The notes beneath the pieces were generated by a model. That model was not told the origin of the DNA. It saw only the letters and a list, made by a program, of their open reading frames with translations, and searched no databases. Below, piece after piece: positions 11,536 through 23,689 of a DNA stretch of 64,000 bases. Each line of letters opens with the position of its first letter. Position 1 is the first letter of the stretch. The stretch comes from Reticulitermes speratus. Lineage: Eukaryota > Arthropoda > Insecta > Blattodea > Rhinotermitidae. The DNA is taken from NCBI GenBank assembly GCA_021186555.1, contig JAJKFL010000014.1:31574033-31638032 (forward strand), written 5' to 3'. Made by a program: the position numbers and the translations under genes.

Positions 11536-13186
11536 GCGACTTGACTGGCCGCAATACAGTTAGTATGTCCGCATTCGGTTACTTTCTAATAACATCCCCG
11601 TCATGTCAGTAGTGCCTCCATAAACAACACTGCTGAAACAAGAGATATCGAGTTATGAAATGAAACTCGCCGAATATAGGAATGGTTGGGAGCACTTAAG
11701 TGATTATGGAATTTGATATTGATGGGGTGATATTGATTATTGGATGAAGAACGAGGTAGGCTGAAGTGCACGGATTTGTGGCTTATTCCCGTGTCTGCTT
11801 TGGTTCACAATATGAGAGGGGCGTGGAAATGTGTGCGGACTGACACCAACAGGAAGAGTTCCACTAAGCTGCAGTGAAGATTTTTCTGTTCATCAGCCAT
11901 GTAAAAGCGGAGTTAGTAGTCCATTGTTTCGGAAACTGTCTCGATATCCATCAACAGGGACTGATACGATGACAGACCAGTTTGTGTATTTTATCAGGCA
12001 CGATGTATAGCCCATTTTCGCTGATGTCATCCACAGAGAAATTTGTATTTCATGCAGTCGTCGTAAAGCTTTAAAATTTACGTACCCAACCAATTTCATG
12101 GTAAACATAGCAACACCGCCCACTGACACGCAGTCAAGAAACCCAAGACATAATAAATGTTAGCAACGTATTACTGTAATCATTCAAAGCTAGGTAGTAC
12201 ATACCACTTATCACGCAATATGAAACAGTGACGTTATTTAAGCGAGAAAAAAAATTTAGACACTAATATGATAATATATTCTCACCATTCCTCACAATGC
12301 AGAACCTCAGCTTTCAATTTATGCCAACATCCTTAAAGCGATTTTATCTTTAAGCACAAGTACGAAAATTGTCATTTCAATGTTCTTCAAACGTACAACG
12401 TAATACAACATTGTTGAGTTCACATTTGCTGTAAGCATGTCCTAATGAATTTCAAACGTTCGTTTTCTTTGATGTCACCACAAACCTGTTGATCTGAGTT
12501 GCTGAAGGTGTGTTGTATTAGTACTTCCCTTTTATGAGATTCTACCATTTTAATTGATCTATGTTATACTCTGTTACTGTCACTGTTTTCTCCTGTAACC
12601 TTAATTGTTGTGTTGTTCCTGTCGTTATTGTTGTTTGTACCATTATTTTAGGACTACCACTACCACCACCACCACAAAGAAGGTTTCTAAAACGAGCTTA
12701 CGGTATGAAGAAGCATATATATTCATAACACGATAAATTGTGTATATTGTGTTAGGCCGAGCATTTGAGATGAACTGACGGATTCTATAAACACACGGAA
12801 GATTCGAACAAAACTGAATGGCTGAGAATATTCTAGGAAAACCCTGTACCATTGGCTGATATAAACGACAGTTCTGCTTGCACAGAAGTGAGCCGAACTC
12901 TACAGCAAGCGGCACTTACAGAATCAAGCTAATATGAATGAAATTTCTTAGTTTGAGAGACGAAATTCTAAGTTTTCTCCTACAAAAATTAACTCCATCG
13001 TAACTTTATAAATTCTCAGCTAGTAAGAAGGTCAAAGGTGAATTCAATTACCTTTCTCAGAAAAGCACGACAGTTCACCCTGTCCTGCTTCAGTTAATGC
13101 TGTCCCTATAGGCTCGGTCTAATACCTAAGATATGTGTTAATGTCATTCACTCTGTGAGACGCATCCCATTATTAGGGGACACTCT

Positions 13187-13329
13187 TTACACAACTGTTT
13201 ATTACTTTATCAGTCATAGGTCTGCTTGTTTTTCATATGAACATTTGCCTTGTTAATGGCCTAAACGTTTTCGGTTGAAACACCTCGTGAATTCTTGTAT
13301 GACTGTTTCAGTAACAAACAGTTGTGTAA
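13187..13329. repeat. Short foldback element
   Basis: TTACACAACTGTTTATTACT (13187-13206) and AGTAACAAACAGTTGTGTAA (13310-13329) are inverted with one mismatch in 20. A further inner match (CAGTCATA) suggests arms of about 30 bases. It is probably a small palindromic miniature element. Confidence 0.5.
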
Positions 13330-13997
13330 TGGGTAACTTTGTTTTTAAATTTAATAGTATATAGTATATAGTATTATTCTCGTATATATACCTGTGTCTG
13401 CCTAGGGGAGTTTTCCCAACAAGTATAAGTTTTCACAAGTCATTCTGCAAAATTTAATCATCCTAAGAGTATGTGTTACTCCGTAGCAGTTTCAGATTGC
13501 GCTTGGAACTAATTACGATCGCCTCGATATTTGCTTGTTTGTAAAAATAGTCTTTACATCTAAATTTTCAATTTTTGTAACCAATATAGGAATTGGATTT
13601 GCCCGAAAATATTAGTAAAGACTATAAATGTGGAATTTATTAAGAACAGTACTTCCGATAAACGCACTTGAAAAGTATGTTTATCGAAAACTGAGTTAGT
13701 ATATGTTACGAAATGTTAAGACGGATATAGGAAAGTAACGTACTGGTAAGCCTTCATTTAGCCTATTCATTACACAGTATCTGTTGTATGATATAAAATA
13801 GCTATCACCCTCAGCGCTCTTGCTTTCATCTGAAATGTTTTTGACACGTTTTATTTTATGTGAAAAAGACATCATTCTAAAAGCTGTGTATCTGCACGTT
13901 TAAATCTTTGCTATCAGTGATACGAACAAGTCTTAGGCGAAGTGCTCACGTGGGTGCGATGCTGGCGCTTTTTATGCAAGACAACAGGATTGCCTGA

Positions 13998-14232
13998 AAC
14001 AACGTGGACTGTACACTAAACAACGTGAACTGTACACTAAACAACGTGGACTGTACACTAAACAGCGTGGACTGTACACTGAACAGCGTGGACTGTACAC
14101 TAAACAGCGTGGACTGTACACTAAACAACGTGGACTGTACACTAAACAACGTGGACTGTACACTAAACAACGTGGACTGTACACTAAACAACGTGGACTG
14201 TACACTAAACAACGTAGACTCTACACTAAACT
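13998..14232. repeat. 21-bp minisatellite, about 11 units
   Basis: The unit is AACAACGTGGACTGTACACTA with single-base variants (AACAGCGTGG, CGTGAAC, CGTAGACTC). Because 21 is a multiple of three, several frames stay open and give 7-residue repeats such as DCTLNNV. These are artefacts, not genes. Confidence 0.95.
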
Positions 14233-15535
14233 ACGCAGCTAATGAACTGAGGTTTACGGAGACACGTCATCTCCATTTCGTGTTCATTTTGTGCTTTACG
14301 TACAGATACTGTGTAAAATGTTACAATATTGCGTTTCGTTTGTGCGAGTTTGATCAGATCCATAAAATGCAGCGCTGATAGCAGGTTGGACTCGCTCGCA
14401 TATTTTGTTATGAACGTTGTGATACATTTTAACTCCGAGTTTCAAAGCTTGTTGGAAGGAGCAGGTAATGTCCAAAGCCAGTAAAAAATACGCAGCTTAA
14501 TAAGGTACAGCACTCTGCAGAGTACAGAGTGACTGTGCAAAACACGAGTGAAAACACTGTCCCTTAACTGAAATCTATTTCTGTAGAGAAATAAAATGGC
14601 CAATACTAACAGTGACATTGCTGCAGTAGTAATACAACCTTCTATGAATGTAGAGTTCAGAAGTAGCTGTAGTACGCACAAGTTGTTACATCCAGCGCAG
14701 TCTGTGTTGCGAGGCTTTGCAGTACTAACATCTGGCTTGAAAGGAACAGTTCTCTGTGGAATAAATTATCTTCTTTCTTTTATTTACTTGTAGTGCTCTG
14801 CTTTAGTCTTTAGGGCTATTTTCTTCAGAACGTTCATCTCTTGCTCCGTATTTCTTCCTTTGTAAGCGTCGTCTGTTTTCCCGACAATATAAATGTAAAA
14901 ATAATGTAAAGTAGCTGCAATAGTGGGAAACGAGAAAGGCTCATAAACGTTTGGTGTGAAAACCTTAAGGAAAAGGTCCTTCGTGTGACTTGAACGTAGA
15001 TTATAGGGTTTGTAGGATAATATTAAAAACATCCTAAGATAATAATTTGTGACTTCAAGTAAACTGTCTGAAGACAATGACATGTTGCATGCTGTACTGA
15101 ATCCAGCAATAAATCTTTGTGTTTTATTGAAATCTGAGTGTAGGAGTTCACTAGAAAATCACCTACGGCTTCTCGGGGAGAACCTTGTACTATGGAGATC
15201 GTTTGTTAGCTTATTGTAATAGAGAGTAATGTTACGCTGCCGGGGTTTTAATGGACACTTCTGTATACAATAGCCTTAGCTGTTCGTTTAGAGTGATTAA
15301 TTGTACATGGGACTTGATGCAGGTAATAGTGACTGTGAGACTGGTTATGTGGACCGAAATTGTTGTTTATAAGTTTTAATAATTTGCCCGTATTTAAAAA
15401 AATGTTAATATTATTAACACTGCTTGATGAGCTGCTTGCGGATTCTCAGATTATTTTAGTCATACAGTCTGGAATTTTAATATTAGACATCGCCGTTAGT
15501 ATGTACATGCAAAAGTATATGTTACTCTTATCAAT

Positions 15536-15598
15536 AGCACAGTCACAACCAACACACACACCTTCGACACGTAATCAGGATACCGGTTTCAGCTTCAA
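15536..15598. repeat. 63-bp direct repeat, left copy
   Basis: Begins AGCACAGTCACAACC and ends ACCGGTTTCAGCTTCAA. It is about 90% identical to 16529-16591, 993 bases downstream in the same orientation. On the minus strand it runs from a CTGATGA (about 15607) through GAAACCGG. Confidence 0.8.
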
Positions 15599-15658
15599 GG
15601 AGCCATCATCAGGCCTATGACAGAAAACTATGAAATACAAACTCCATTTTGTAAGCGG

Positions 15659-15680
15659 AACCCCCCCCCCCCTTTTTTTT
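15659..15680. repeat. Poly-C/poly-T homopolymer run
   Basis: A run of about fourteen C is followed directly by about eight T. Such runs are prone to length errors in assemblies. A similar C run lies at about 35143-35157. Confidence 0.95.
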
Positions 15681-16528
15681 AAAGTACTGTTCCTTAAAAC
15701 AGACACTGCTAGGCAACGTAATTGTGAATACATTGAGGACAGATATATTTCTTTGTACACAGCGATGGTGTAATACTGAACACTACTACACACCTTGTAT
15801 GCTGCGTACAATGAATAGATTCAAAAATTCTGTCGGTGTTAATAAACTGTATACAAAGGTATAACACTTCTGGATTTACTCTTTTTTATTTCAGTAACAT
15901 TGTTTCTATATATACATCGTTTCCATTCCCAAAATTAATTAGTTGGCCTGGAGAATTCTCGATACGTTACTAAATTCATACACCTAAAAACCATTACGGT
16001 TTCACTATAGACCTATACAGATATTAATTTATCCCTGATACAGTCTTACATTTTAGATGTGAGGGTATCTAATTAAATTTTATTTGAGGTGTTAACCTCA
16101 GAACTTTTTCATTTATACACTACAAACACAAATTTTCCCTGAAACAAGTATGATATATTAGGGGTAATAGGGTCTGTGTGTTTGTGAAAAAAATTAGTAG
16201 AAGGAAATGGCACAACACATATAAATGTATACTTATGTAGGACTTGGCAGTGACCAAATAATAAAGTTTAGGTAAAACAATGGGTGTTTTGCAGCAAAAC
16301 TGACTCAAGCGATAACTCTGCTGCTTTTTATTCGGCAGATACCCCGTTAGAACCCCGGCCGGGGCACAGACTATCCCGAAATTGGTCGTTGTTTTCTTTA
16401 GTCTCCCAGAATGGTGCTGCGATATTATCTCAAATAGGCCACAACCCGTTCCTCCCACATCCATTAAAGTTCACTGCTCACGCTCACCCAACAGTTCCAG
16501 TGTAAAAGAATATTCTGCTGTTAACAAC

Positions 16529-16591
16529 AGCACAGTCACAAACAGCACACACACCTTCGACACGTAATCAGCCTACCGGTTTCAGCTTCAA
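16529..16591. repeat. 63-bp direct repeat, right copy
   Basis: Begins AGCACAGTCACAAAC and ends ACCGGTTTCAGCTTCAA. It pairs with 15536-15598, and the next bases differ (ATGGG then a T run). The pair could be the repeated ends of one insertion or two solo insertions. Confidence 0.8.
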
Positions 16592-17122
16592 TGGGTTTTT
16601 TTTTTCGCGCAGGAGATACGTGACTTATGCCTGCTTCTTGGTCCATTTCTTACTGCTGATGTATGGGGAATCACCGCAACTTCACTAAGACATTTGCGGT
16701 GCGATCAAGATCAATACGTGAGCGCTTACGGTCTCATTTTCTTTTATCTGTCACACTTCCAGTTGCACGAAATAACTCATTGACATTGACACTGTTACTT
16801 GGTGAGGCGTGACTGTGTTAGATCCTGCCTACGAAATTCTTCTATATAAATTTTTTTGGCTTAAACCTCCAACGTACAAATGGACCAGCTCAGTTTGTTT
16901 GTGGATTATAATAAAAAGCTCTCCAAAATGAAGCTATTCTGAAATTTCTTGCATTCTACAGACATATATACTCTAAACAAATTTACCATAGTTGCCGAAT
17001 ATCATGACGTTAATCTAACACATTTTATTCAGGTACCATTTAAATATGAGGTATGTTTAAACTGTTGCCTCATAATCCATTATTGCAGTACATTGTTGGT
17101 AATTCTGCTTATTGGTCAGGGA

Positions 17123-17144
17123 GTGTGCGTGCGCGCACGCACAC
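17123..17144. repeat. 22-bp perfect alternating palindrome (Z-DNA type)
   Basis: GTGTGCGTGCG is followed directly by its reverse complement CGCACGCACAC. Strict purine-pyrimidine alternation favours Z-DNA or a cruciform in general; no function is visible here. Confidence 0.8.
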
Positions 17145-17945
17145 ACGTCTTTTGCCTGTCTTGCTCTCGGTTTCTGCAAGCCTATATAATTCTGTTTAAT
17201 TTCCACTTAAAATTATAAAAAGTAAAAAGTAATAAATTTGTAATACCTACAGTTCTAAACGGAACAGTTCAGTTCTTATTTATGTACCGACTGACTGTAC
17301 AGCAAAATGGTTAATTTGAAAACCAACACGAATACAATTACATAAACAAACGAAAGGAGAACAGAAAAGGAAAGAAATGAAGTAAATTTTAGTGCTGAAT
17401 TAACGGTCAAGTAGAATTCAATCAAGTTACATTACAGTCTTTTATACTTTTCGTGCCGACAAGCAACCAAAGACAGTTTAAAAACGAAAGAACTCTTGTA
17501 GAATCTTAACGCAAAAAGAAAACACAATCGAAACAAAAGATAAATGGCAGGGATGAGGATAAATAACTGATACTGATGAGTGAGGAAACACAGGACAGGA
17601 GTGTGCGAAAAGTTATCGAAAGTAATCGGTTAATGTTAATTATGTTTTAGAGTAGTAAATAGTTTTCTAATTATAGCAACTTACCTGCATGCTTATTTTG
17701 CAGCATCTATGCATCTGTCCGAAGGACGATGTATGCATTTAAGAGAAAACACGGAGAAATCTGTAAAATTACGAAAAAGAACTCGGAGACCTGTGGTGTC
17801 TAAAGGGGACGGACAGTGCTTTAGTCTTCCATAAACACGAATAAAAATTGTGCATCACTGCTTTAAATACTTAAGTTTTATCGTCATAACTGTAGTGGTC
17901 GTGGGTAAAACGGTTGCATCAAAGAGCTACGAATTTCTGCTGGAT

Positions 17946-18437
17946 GCACTCCGACAGTTTGGTGTCAGCAGACACACTACATACAAACAACTTACGTATA
18001 CTCCGACAGTTTGGTGTCAGCAGACACACTAGACATGCAAACAACTTACGTATACTCCGACAGTTTGGTGTAAGCAGACACACTAGACATGCAAACAACT
18101 TACGTATACTCCGACAGTTTGGTGTCAGCAGACACACTAGACATGCAAACAACTTACGTATACTCCGACAGTTTGGTGTCAGCAGACACACTAGACATGC
18201 AAACAACTTACGTATACTCCGACAGTTTGGTGTAAGCAGACACACTAGACATGCAAACAACTTACGTATACTCCGACAGTTTGGTGTCAGCAGACACACT
18301 AGACATGCAAACAACTTACATATACTCCGACAGTTTGGTGTCAGCAGACACACTAGACATGCAAACAACTTACGTATACTCCGACAGTTTGGTGTCAGCA
18401 GACACACTAGACATGCAAACAACTTAAGTATACTCAC
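17946..18437. repeat. 54-bp minisatellite, about 9 units
   Basis: The unit contains CTCCGACAGTTTGGTGTCAG, then CAGACACACTAGACATGC and AAACAACTTACGTATA. Units are nearly identical; variants are GTGTAAGC in two units, ACTACATACAAAC in the first and TTACATATA in one. The period is a multiple of three, so both strands give 18-residue repeats (ILRQFGVSRHTRHANN) over about 175 residues. I treat these frames as non-coding. Confidence 0.95.
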
Positions 18438-18552
18438 GTTTGGGTACAACTAAGTGAAATAAAACAGTAAAAATTCGTGAGTAGAACAAGCAAATATTAT
18501 TGTTCGGAAAAGATCCAGCAGCTTAACGGACTGAACAGATGTACTGTCTACA

Positions 18553-18735
18553 TGCCCATAAAGGCGGCTGGGTCGCTACGGACTGGACGGTTCAGTGTTT
18601 GAACCCCTGTGTGGGCAAACAAATTTTCTCTTCTCCTCACCCATCCAGACCGGCTAGAACTGCATTGACGCCTTTAAGTAAATTATGGCTCTATGAACCG
18701 ATTTGCACGAAACTCATGCTTGCTCGATAAATGTT
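18553..18735 (+). mobile_element. SINE-like tRNA-derived fragment
   Basis: The head has GGCGGCTGGGTCGCTACGG and a B-box-like AGTGTTTGAACCCCTG, followed by TTTTCTCTTCTCCTC and CCAGACCGGC. The 'tRNA head, then TTCTC, then CCAGACCG' order is shared with the copies at 25018 and 44527. Confidence 0.55.
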
Positions 18736-19064
18736 TGTAAAAACCCCTATAAGGTTACCGAATTTTATAAAAATCCGATAAAAGTTGTAGTCGCTGATAC
18801 TAGGTTACGTAGAGACGGACTGATGGACGTGGTCTCCACATAAGGCGTTCTTTTCTTACTTCTGAACGAACGCCTAAAACCCTAAGTGTGTCAACATACT
18901 GAAAATTATTTCATCATAAATCTTATACAGATTCTTAGTTTCACCTGTATTTCCACAATACGTTTTAACCTATGTATTTACGCGGTGTGTGACAATAAAG
19001 ATTTCCTTCCTGCAGACGAAAATTTGAAGGTTAAAACAAGCCGGTCTTATTTAATAGAGACATT

Positions 19065-19666
19065 CAGAGTGTTTCAGGAGGAAAGGTCAATATTTTGGGA
19101 GGTGAGAGTATCGGCCATTTTGAGAAAAAGTTTGTATGAAGATGTGCCTACTTATGAATGTTTATCGAGGTAGAGCTGTTTGAATCTGGCGCCCACTGTT
19201 CTTCCCTAACTCCTTTACATGTTTGTTTATGGAGTTGGATGAAGAACGAAGTTTACAAAAGAAAGGTGGACACACGATACGAATCGCTCGCTCGCGTTTT
19301 GGATGCTGCTGCCCGCACAAAGAAACGTGTAGATCAACTCAGACGAACAACACGCGATATTCGCACACGAGTTGCAATGTGCACTGAGGTTGACGGTGGG
19401 ATTTCGAACATTTATTGTGAACTGTAACAAATCTGTCATTCCTGTGTAAAAAGTTTGTCATTTAAATATTAAATGAAATTAAAATTGAATTAAGAGTAAG
19501 TAATTTGTCCTTCTTGATTACCATTCACAATGCTTTTTGTAGAATAAAACAGGTCTGTCTCGATACCTATTCAGAATTAGACACATGTTCGTATGAACCC
19601 TTTTTGATCACAACGACCGATGCTGTCACTTATCAAAATATTTAGCTTTCCTCCTGAATCGGCCAG
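19065..19666 (+). mobile_element. Mariner-type DNA transposon, internally deleted (602 bp)
   Basis: The left end CAGAGTGTTTCAGGAGGAAA and right end AAGCTTTCCTCCTGAATC-type sequence form imperfect inverted repeats of about 34 bases, decayed at the outermost right positions. A TA follows the right end (19667-19668); the left flank reads TT, so the TA duplication is only half preserved. Inside lies the C-terminal part of a mariner-like transposase. The element lacks the N-terminal and central catalytic parts and is non-autonomous. Confidence 0.75.
19200..19427 (+). pseudogene. Mariner-like transposase, C-terminal remnant
   Basis: The translation reads SSLTPLHVCLWSWMKNEVYK, then VDTRYESLARVLDAAAR and a basic helix. 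It corresponds to the mariner 'LTPLDFFLWG..K..VY' block near the last catalytic Asp, where this copy has His in place of that Asp. The frame is open to a TAA at 19425-19427. The missing upstream two-thirds and the altered catalytic residue make it inactive. Confidence 0.75.
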
Positions 19667-20837
19667 TACATTTATAAGATGTTAGATACTTTAGTTATCC
19701 TGCTAATTATGAGATAACGGGTTTCTACACGTCGTCACATTCTACATCAAGTCGAAACGACGGAAACTGACGTAGATAAAGGCTTTGTTACACTCGCGGG
19801 TAGAATGGAAATTTCAGTAAGTTAAAAGGATTCACGTTTATGTATAATAATGCTAATTTACAACGCCGTATATAAAGGTGTGTGGGATATGCTAAAGGAC
19901 ACAAAAATACGATACATGTAATGTATGGTATTTAGGCCCTTATAATGAACCGGAGCAAACTAAAATCAAAACGGCTTGGAAAAATGTAAGTAGATGTATG
20001 ATATAAAGGTTAAAAATTGGAAGCATAAAATTCAAATGAACGTTATTTAAAACTTCTGTTCCTTCGTCACAGTAAACAAGCTCTTTCTGCAGTACAAAAA
20101 CCAACTTGTTATTAAAATAATCACCGTTTATTCTGAGAATCATACAAAGCAAATGAACAAAATATGTGAGCAGATTGCAGAGTTTTTGAACTTTAAAGCA
20201 GGTAGTACATAAAGAGACAGCTGTGCTCTAAAGGGTTAATCGGAATTAGTCCTGTAGTTCGTTTGCTCGGGCAGACGTGACGTAATTAATAGGAGCTCAT
20301 TGTAAGTCAGTTTTCCCTGAAGCGTGTCTAAAAATCCCGTTTCGCAGAGAACACTTTAGGTGAATTGAAAAATTTACATGTCTTTCATTTAGTCATACAT
20401 CCCGTGAAATCTTTAAAGAAGAGCTTTTTATACCTGACTGAAGCACTCAAAACCAGTCACTTTAGCATCTCATGGCGAGACGTGACTGATCGTTAGTGGG
20501 CTAATCTACTTGAACTTGCACATGATTTCGATAGAGGAAGAGATTGATTAAATGAAGATAATGGACCGTGTTGTTCACACTAGTGTAGAAACGCTGTCAG
20601 GAGCAATATTGTGCAAGTTGTGATGCCATTATTATACCTACATTATTTATTGATTCATTCAGCAACATATATTAAGCTGTGCTGCAGGTGATACATTGTG
20701 TAATGGGGAACAGAAAACTAAAACGTGGCAGTCAGTAATGTCATAATCGCTTAAATAAGTGAGCAAAGAATATATCAGAAGTGCTTTCAGTTAACGCCTG
20801 CATTGATAACACAGAATAATAGGATATAAGTTTACCC

Positions 20838-20975
20838 CTGTGCTTAATTGAGCACCGTGATATGAAGGCATATGGGAGTGGAGGTATTGCTCCACGCGTT
20901 TTAACTTCGGAAGTAGATGGACGAGATTGTTCAGCCTCACGGTCCGGATGCTTTGCCTCCTACGAAACAGCCCTT
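20838..20975 (+). repeat. Dispersed repeat family I, copy 1
   Basis: Contains GTGCTTAATTGAGCACCG, ATGAAGGCATATGGGAGTGG and GCTCCACGCG. Copies with the same order of blocks occur at 30533, 32815 and 44255, all in this orientation. The class is unknown. Confidence 0.5.
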
Positions 20976-21040
20976 TGCTCATTGACGCGGATAACGTTGA
21001 AAATTGATACCTATTCAACATATAGGAATTGAGTTATATA

Positions 21041-21246
21041 AAACTGAATTTTACAAATTCGCAACACTCAACTAACAAAATACGCAATATTATTTCTTAG
21101 ATATTTATATTACATAATATAAATATATATGTGTAAATATGTATAATATAAATATCTAATGAACAGTATCGTGCATTTTGTTGGTCTGAGTGTTGCGAAT
21201 TGGTTATCGACAATGCACGGAATGAAAAATATAAACTGAATTTTAC
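21041..21246. repeat. Foldback element flanked by 14-bp direct repeats
   Basis: Arms 21056-21112 and 21144-21201 are inverted; the inner 16 bases (TTAGATATTTATATTA) are perfect and the outer part (AATTCGCAACACTCA / TGAGTGTTGCGAATT) nearly so. AAACTGAATTTTAC lies on both sides (21041-21054 and 21233-21246) and may be a target-site duplication around a 178-bp insertion. Confidence 0.6.
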
Positions 21247-22231
21247 TATCCTGCCTCACCTCTGTGCAGGGCAGGTTGCCGGTAGAGAAAGGCGTTGGGC
21301 ACCACAACAATAACCAATAAATCGCTGGCCAGCAAATCAATTAAACACCTAACGAAATAAATAAATGTATATATATATAAATATTCACTTATAGGTTTAT
21401 ATCGCTAAACTTCATGTAAGGCTATTCATAATTGATTTATTTTTATTCCTTTCTAAATTCATAATTTATATAACCATGCTTTTCAATTACTAACATTATG
21501 TAGCATTGAAAGCTGAGGTGATTAGTAAATAATAAATCGGAAGGGACATGGAAGGAAGTAATCTTTCCTTAAGTTTATTATACTACTTCGAAAGCTTCCT
21601 GCAAGGTCCGCAGAAAGTCGTTAAATTCTGCTGTCAGTAAAGTCTTCCTCCAGATCGAGATTAGAAACTTGAACCTTCCGAATACGAAGCAGGAATTCTA
21701 CCCACTTGACCACCGCGTTCGGTTATATTTGACACATAATGGTAGTGGTTTTGTGGTTTTCTGTAGTCAGAATACATTATTTAAGTTTTGAAGGACATGC
21801 GGCTAACAGAATTACAACTGTAAGTTTATGGAAAAGGACTCGGTTCCCTTGGATTATGTAAATTCAACTAGTCGAAGCAGCGCATTGTTCGTCTGTTTGT
21901 TGTTCTGTTGCGCAGTTGATAATAGTAACAAATGTAACCGGAAGATGGAGGCAGTAAAGGGCAGGGAAATGCACTTACGCTTCACTCGGCATTGAAGTCT
22001 CGACATTTGCCGAAAAATGTTACCTCTGTAGGTGGCAGCACTGTTAATTCTACCAACCTGTCTTAATTTCTTAGCGTCCATGTCGAGAGAGATCCCAATT
22101 TCAAAGTGCCCCCAAGTTCTGTAATATGTAAGACTGGACCAGTGGTGGAAGGATTATCTGTGGATGAAGTAGCTAAGATGTAAATAGTGGAATTTCCCCG
22201 TTGAATTAGCAAATGGTATTTGTACTTGCAG

Positions 22232-22494
22232 GCCGTGTCAGTATTCGTGAGCGCCTACACCCTTGTGGCCATCAGTGTTGACCGTTACATGGCCATCATG
22301 TGGCCACTGAAACCCCGAATGAGCAAACGGCATGCCAAGGTGATTATTGGTATTGTATGGCTGGTGGCGCTGGGGACAGCTCTGCCTATTCTGCTGCTCT
22401 CAAACCTGAGCCAACCGACCAACTGGTACAGCGAGTGTGGCAGGTTTGTCTGCGAAGAGAAGTGGGACAACCCTCACTACCGCTACTGCTACAC
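22232..22494 (+). CDS. RYa-R: RYamide receptor, exon 2 (TM3 to extracellular loop 2)
   Basis: Codes for residues 119-205 of the receptor plus two bases of codon 206. It starts AVSVFVSAYTLVAISVDRYM, with the class A DRY motif at 135-137 ending TM3. WPLKPRMSKRHAK forms intracellular loop 2, and TM4 carries the conserved Trp (161) and Pro (170). Extracellular loop 2 has Cys 187 and Cys 192, either of which could pair with the TM3 Cys 111, and a further sequon at N176. The acceptor is TTGCAG at 22226-22231. The donor GTGAGT at 22495 leaves AC, completed by C of exon 3 (Thr). The frame is open and closely matches Drosophila RYa-R (AVSVLVSAYTLVAISIDRY). SIFamide and other NPY-like receptors are the nearest alternatives, but the WPLKPR and AVSV blocks favour RYa-R. 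Confidence 0.95.
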
Positions 22495-23689
22495 GTGAGT
22501 CCCTGCTGACTGTTACACAGCATGCTCGTTGGAAAAAGTAACCCCACCTTGTAATACAGTACAATAGAGTAGACCAATTGAATGCATGCTGTACAGTACG
22601 ATAACAATCGTATTGCTCGGAACACCGAGTTTGTTAACTGAGGGTTATAAAATATTAGCAATGGATATCACCCATTAAATAAAAAATAAAGAGCTATACA
22701 ACTATAGTTTTACCTGTCTTTTATGTGAGTATGAACATTTGTCTGTCAGCATAAGAGGATAACACAGATTAAAGCCCAATCAGTAACAGGACACAACACC
22801 ATCAAGGGCACACAGTATAAGCATTTATTGATAATATATTACCCGGTAATCATTCAGAATTGGTATCGAAATATGGAGACCTTTGTTAAAATATTACTAA
22901 ATAATTGTACTTTATTATTTGACGGTGTTTTGTCATTTTATTTAAAATAACTGCAGTTAGAAAATAGAACACACCTGTCCGAGAAAGAAATTCCAGGAAT
23001 ATTGTTACTATACCTAAGAGGGGGAAGTGACAGCAGAATACACCATGATGCTGAGCTTCATACATCGTAGATTTCGCCAAATAGTACATAGAGTAATAAA
23101 ATTTAGGAGAATAGTATGGACATGGCATGCAACTTAGTTGCAAGAAATAGTTATATACAATAGTTTACTCCGAAAATCCAAAGGAAAGAGGCAAATGTGA
23201 AGATTTGGGATTAGAGAAGTAGGTTGCGACAACCGTTCAGTTGTTATATTAACATTCCGTTTGTCGTCGGCCGTTGTCACAGATAAACTTAATTTGTACG
23301 ACGTTCGGAAGCTGGCTGTTGTTCCGTCGTCAGGTAAAAGCAGAAGGTATAGAGAACTATCTGGACGTAATGGACTCGGTGGGATGGGTTCTGTAATGTT
23401 GCGTTTCTTCGACGATGTAAAATAGCTAGCTTTCGAAACGTTGTGTATGTCAAGTACATCACTGACTGGGAGATGTACGAGGTTTTATTCTTCTACGAAG
23501 TGGATAATATTAAAGCAGATCTTAAAGGAACGAGCGTTAATGGATTCGAATTTATCAGGGTACTGCCTGGAGGTGAGGTCTTACGAATATCGTAATGAAG
23601 GTGTGTAATACGGTAGTACGTTGTATTCCAATTTATTCAAACAATAAAACCAAAAAGGTACACTTTATACAAATACAAAATTATTTATT

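Larger units (their letters stand above)
1982..22231 (+). other. RYa-R: RYa-R intron 1 (about 20.2 kb, phase 0)
   Basis: Donor GTCAGT at 1982-1987; acceptor TGTACTTGCAG ending at 22231. The junction joins ...VSYSQ to AVSVFVSAY..., exactly the order in Drosophila RYa-R (NYSQ-AVSV), which fixes both splice sites. The intron is filled with dispersed repeats listed separately. Stretches such as 6600-10600, 11540-13180, 14240-15530, 16600-17940, 19670-20830 and 21250-22231 are AT-rich and show no conserved reading frame. The scattered 60-90 residue open frames there have no recognisable motifs. Confidence 0.9.

Noticed and set aside
13946-14378. Open frames with 7-residue repeats
   Set aside because: Artefact of the 21-bp minisatellite.
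17946-18437. CRISPR-like appearance of regular repeats
   Set aside because: No unique spacers between units, no cas genes, and the genome is eukaryotic.
17914-18453. Repeat-protein-like open frames of 176-179 residues on both strands
   Set aside because: They arise from the 54-bp minisatellite, whose period is a multiple of three; both strands are open equally, which argues against coding.
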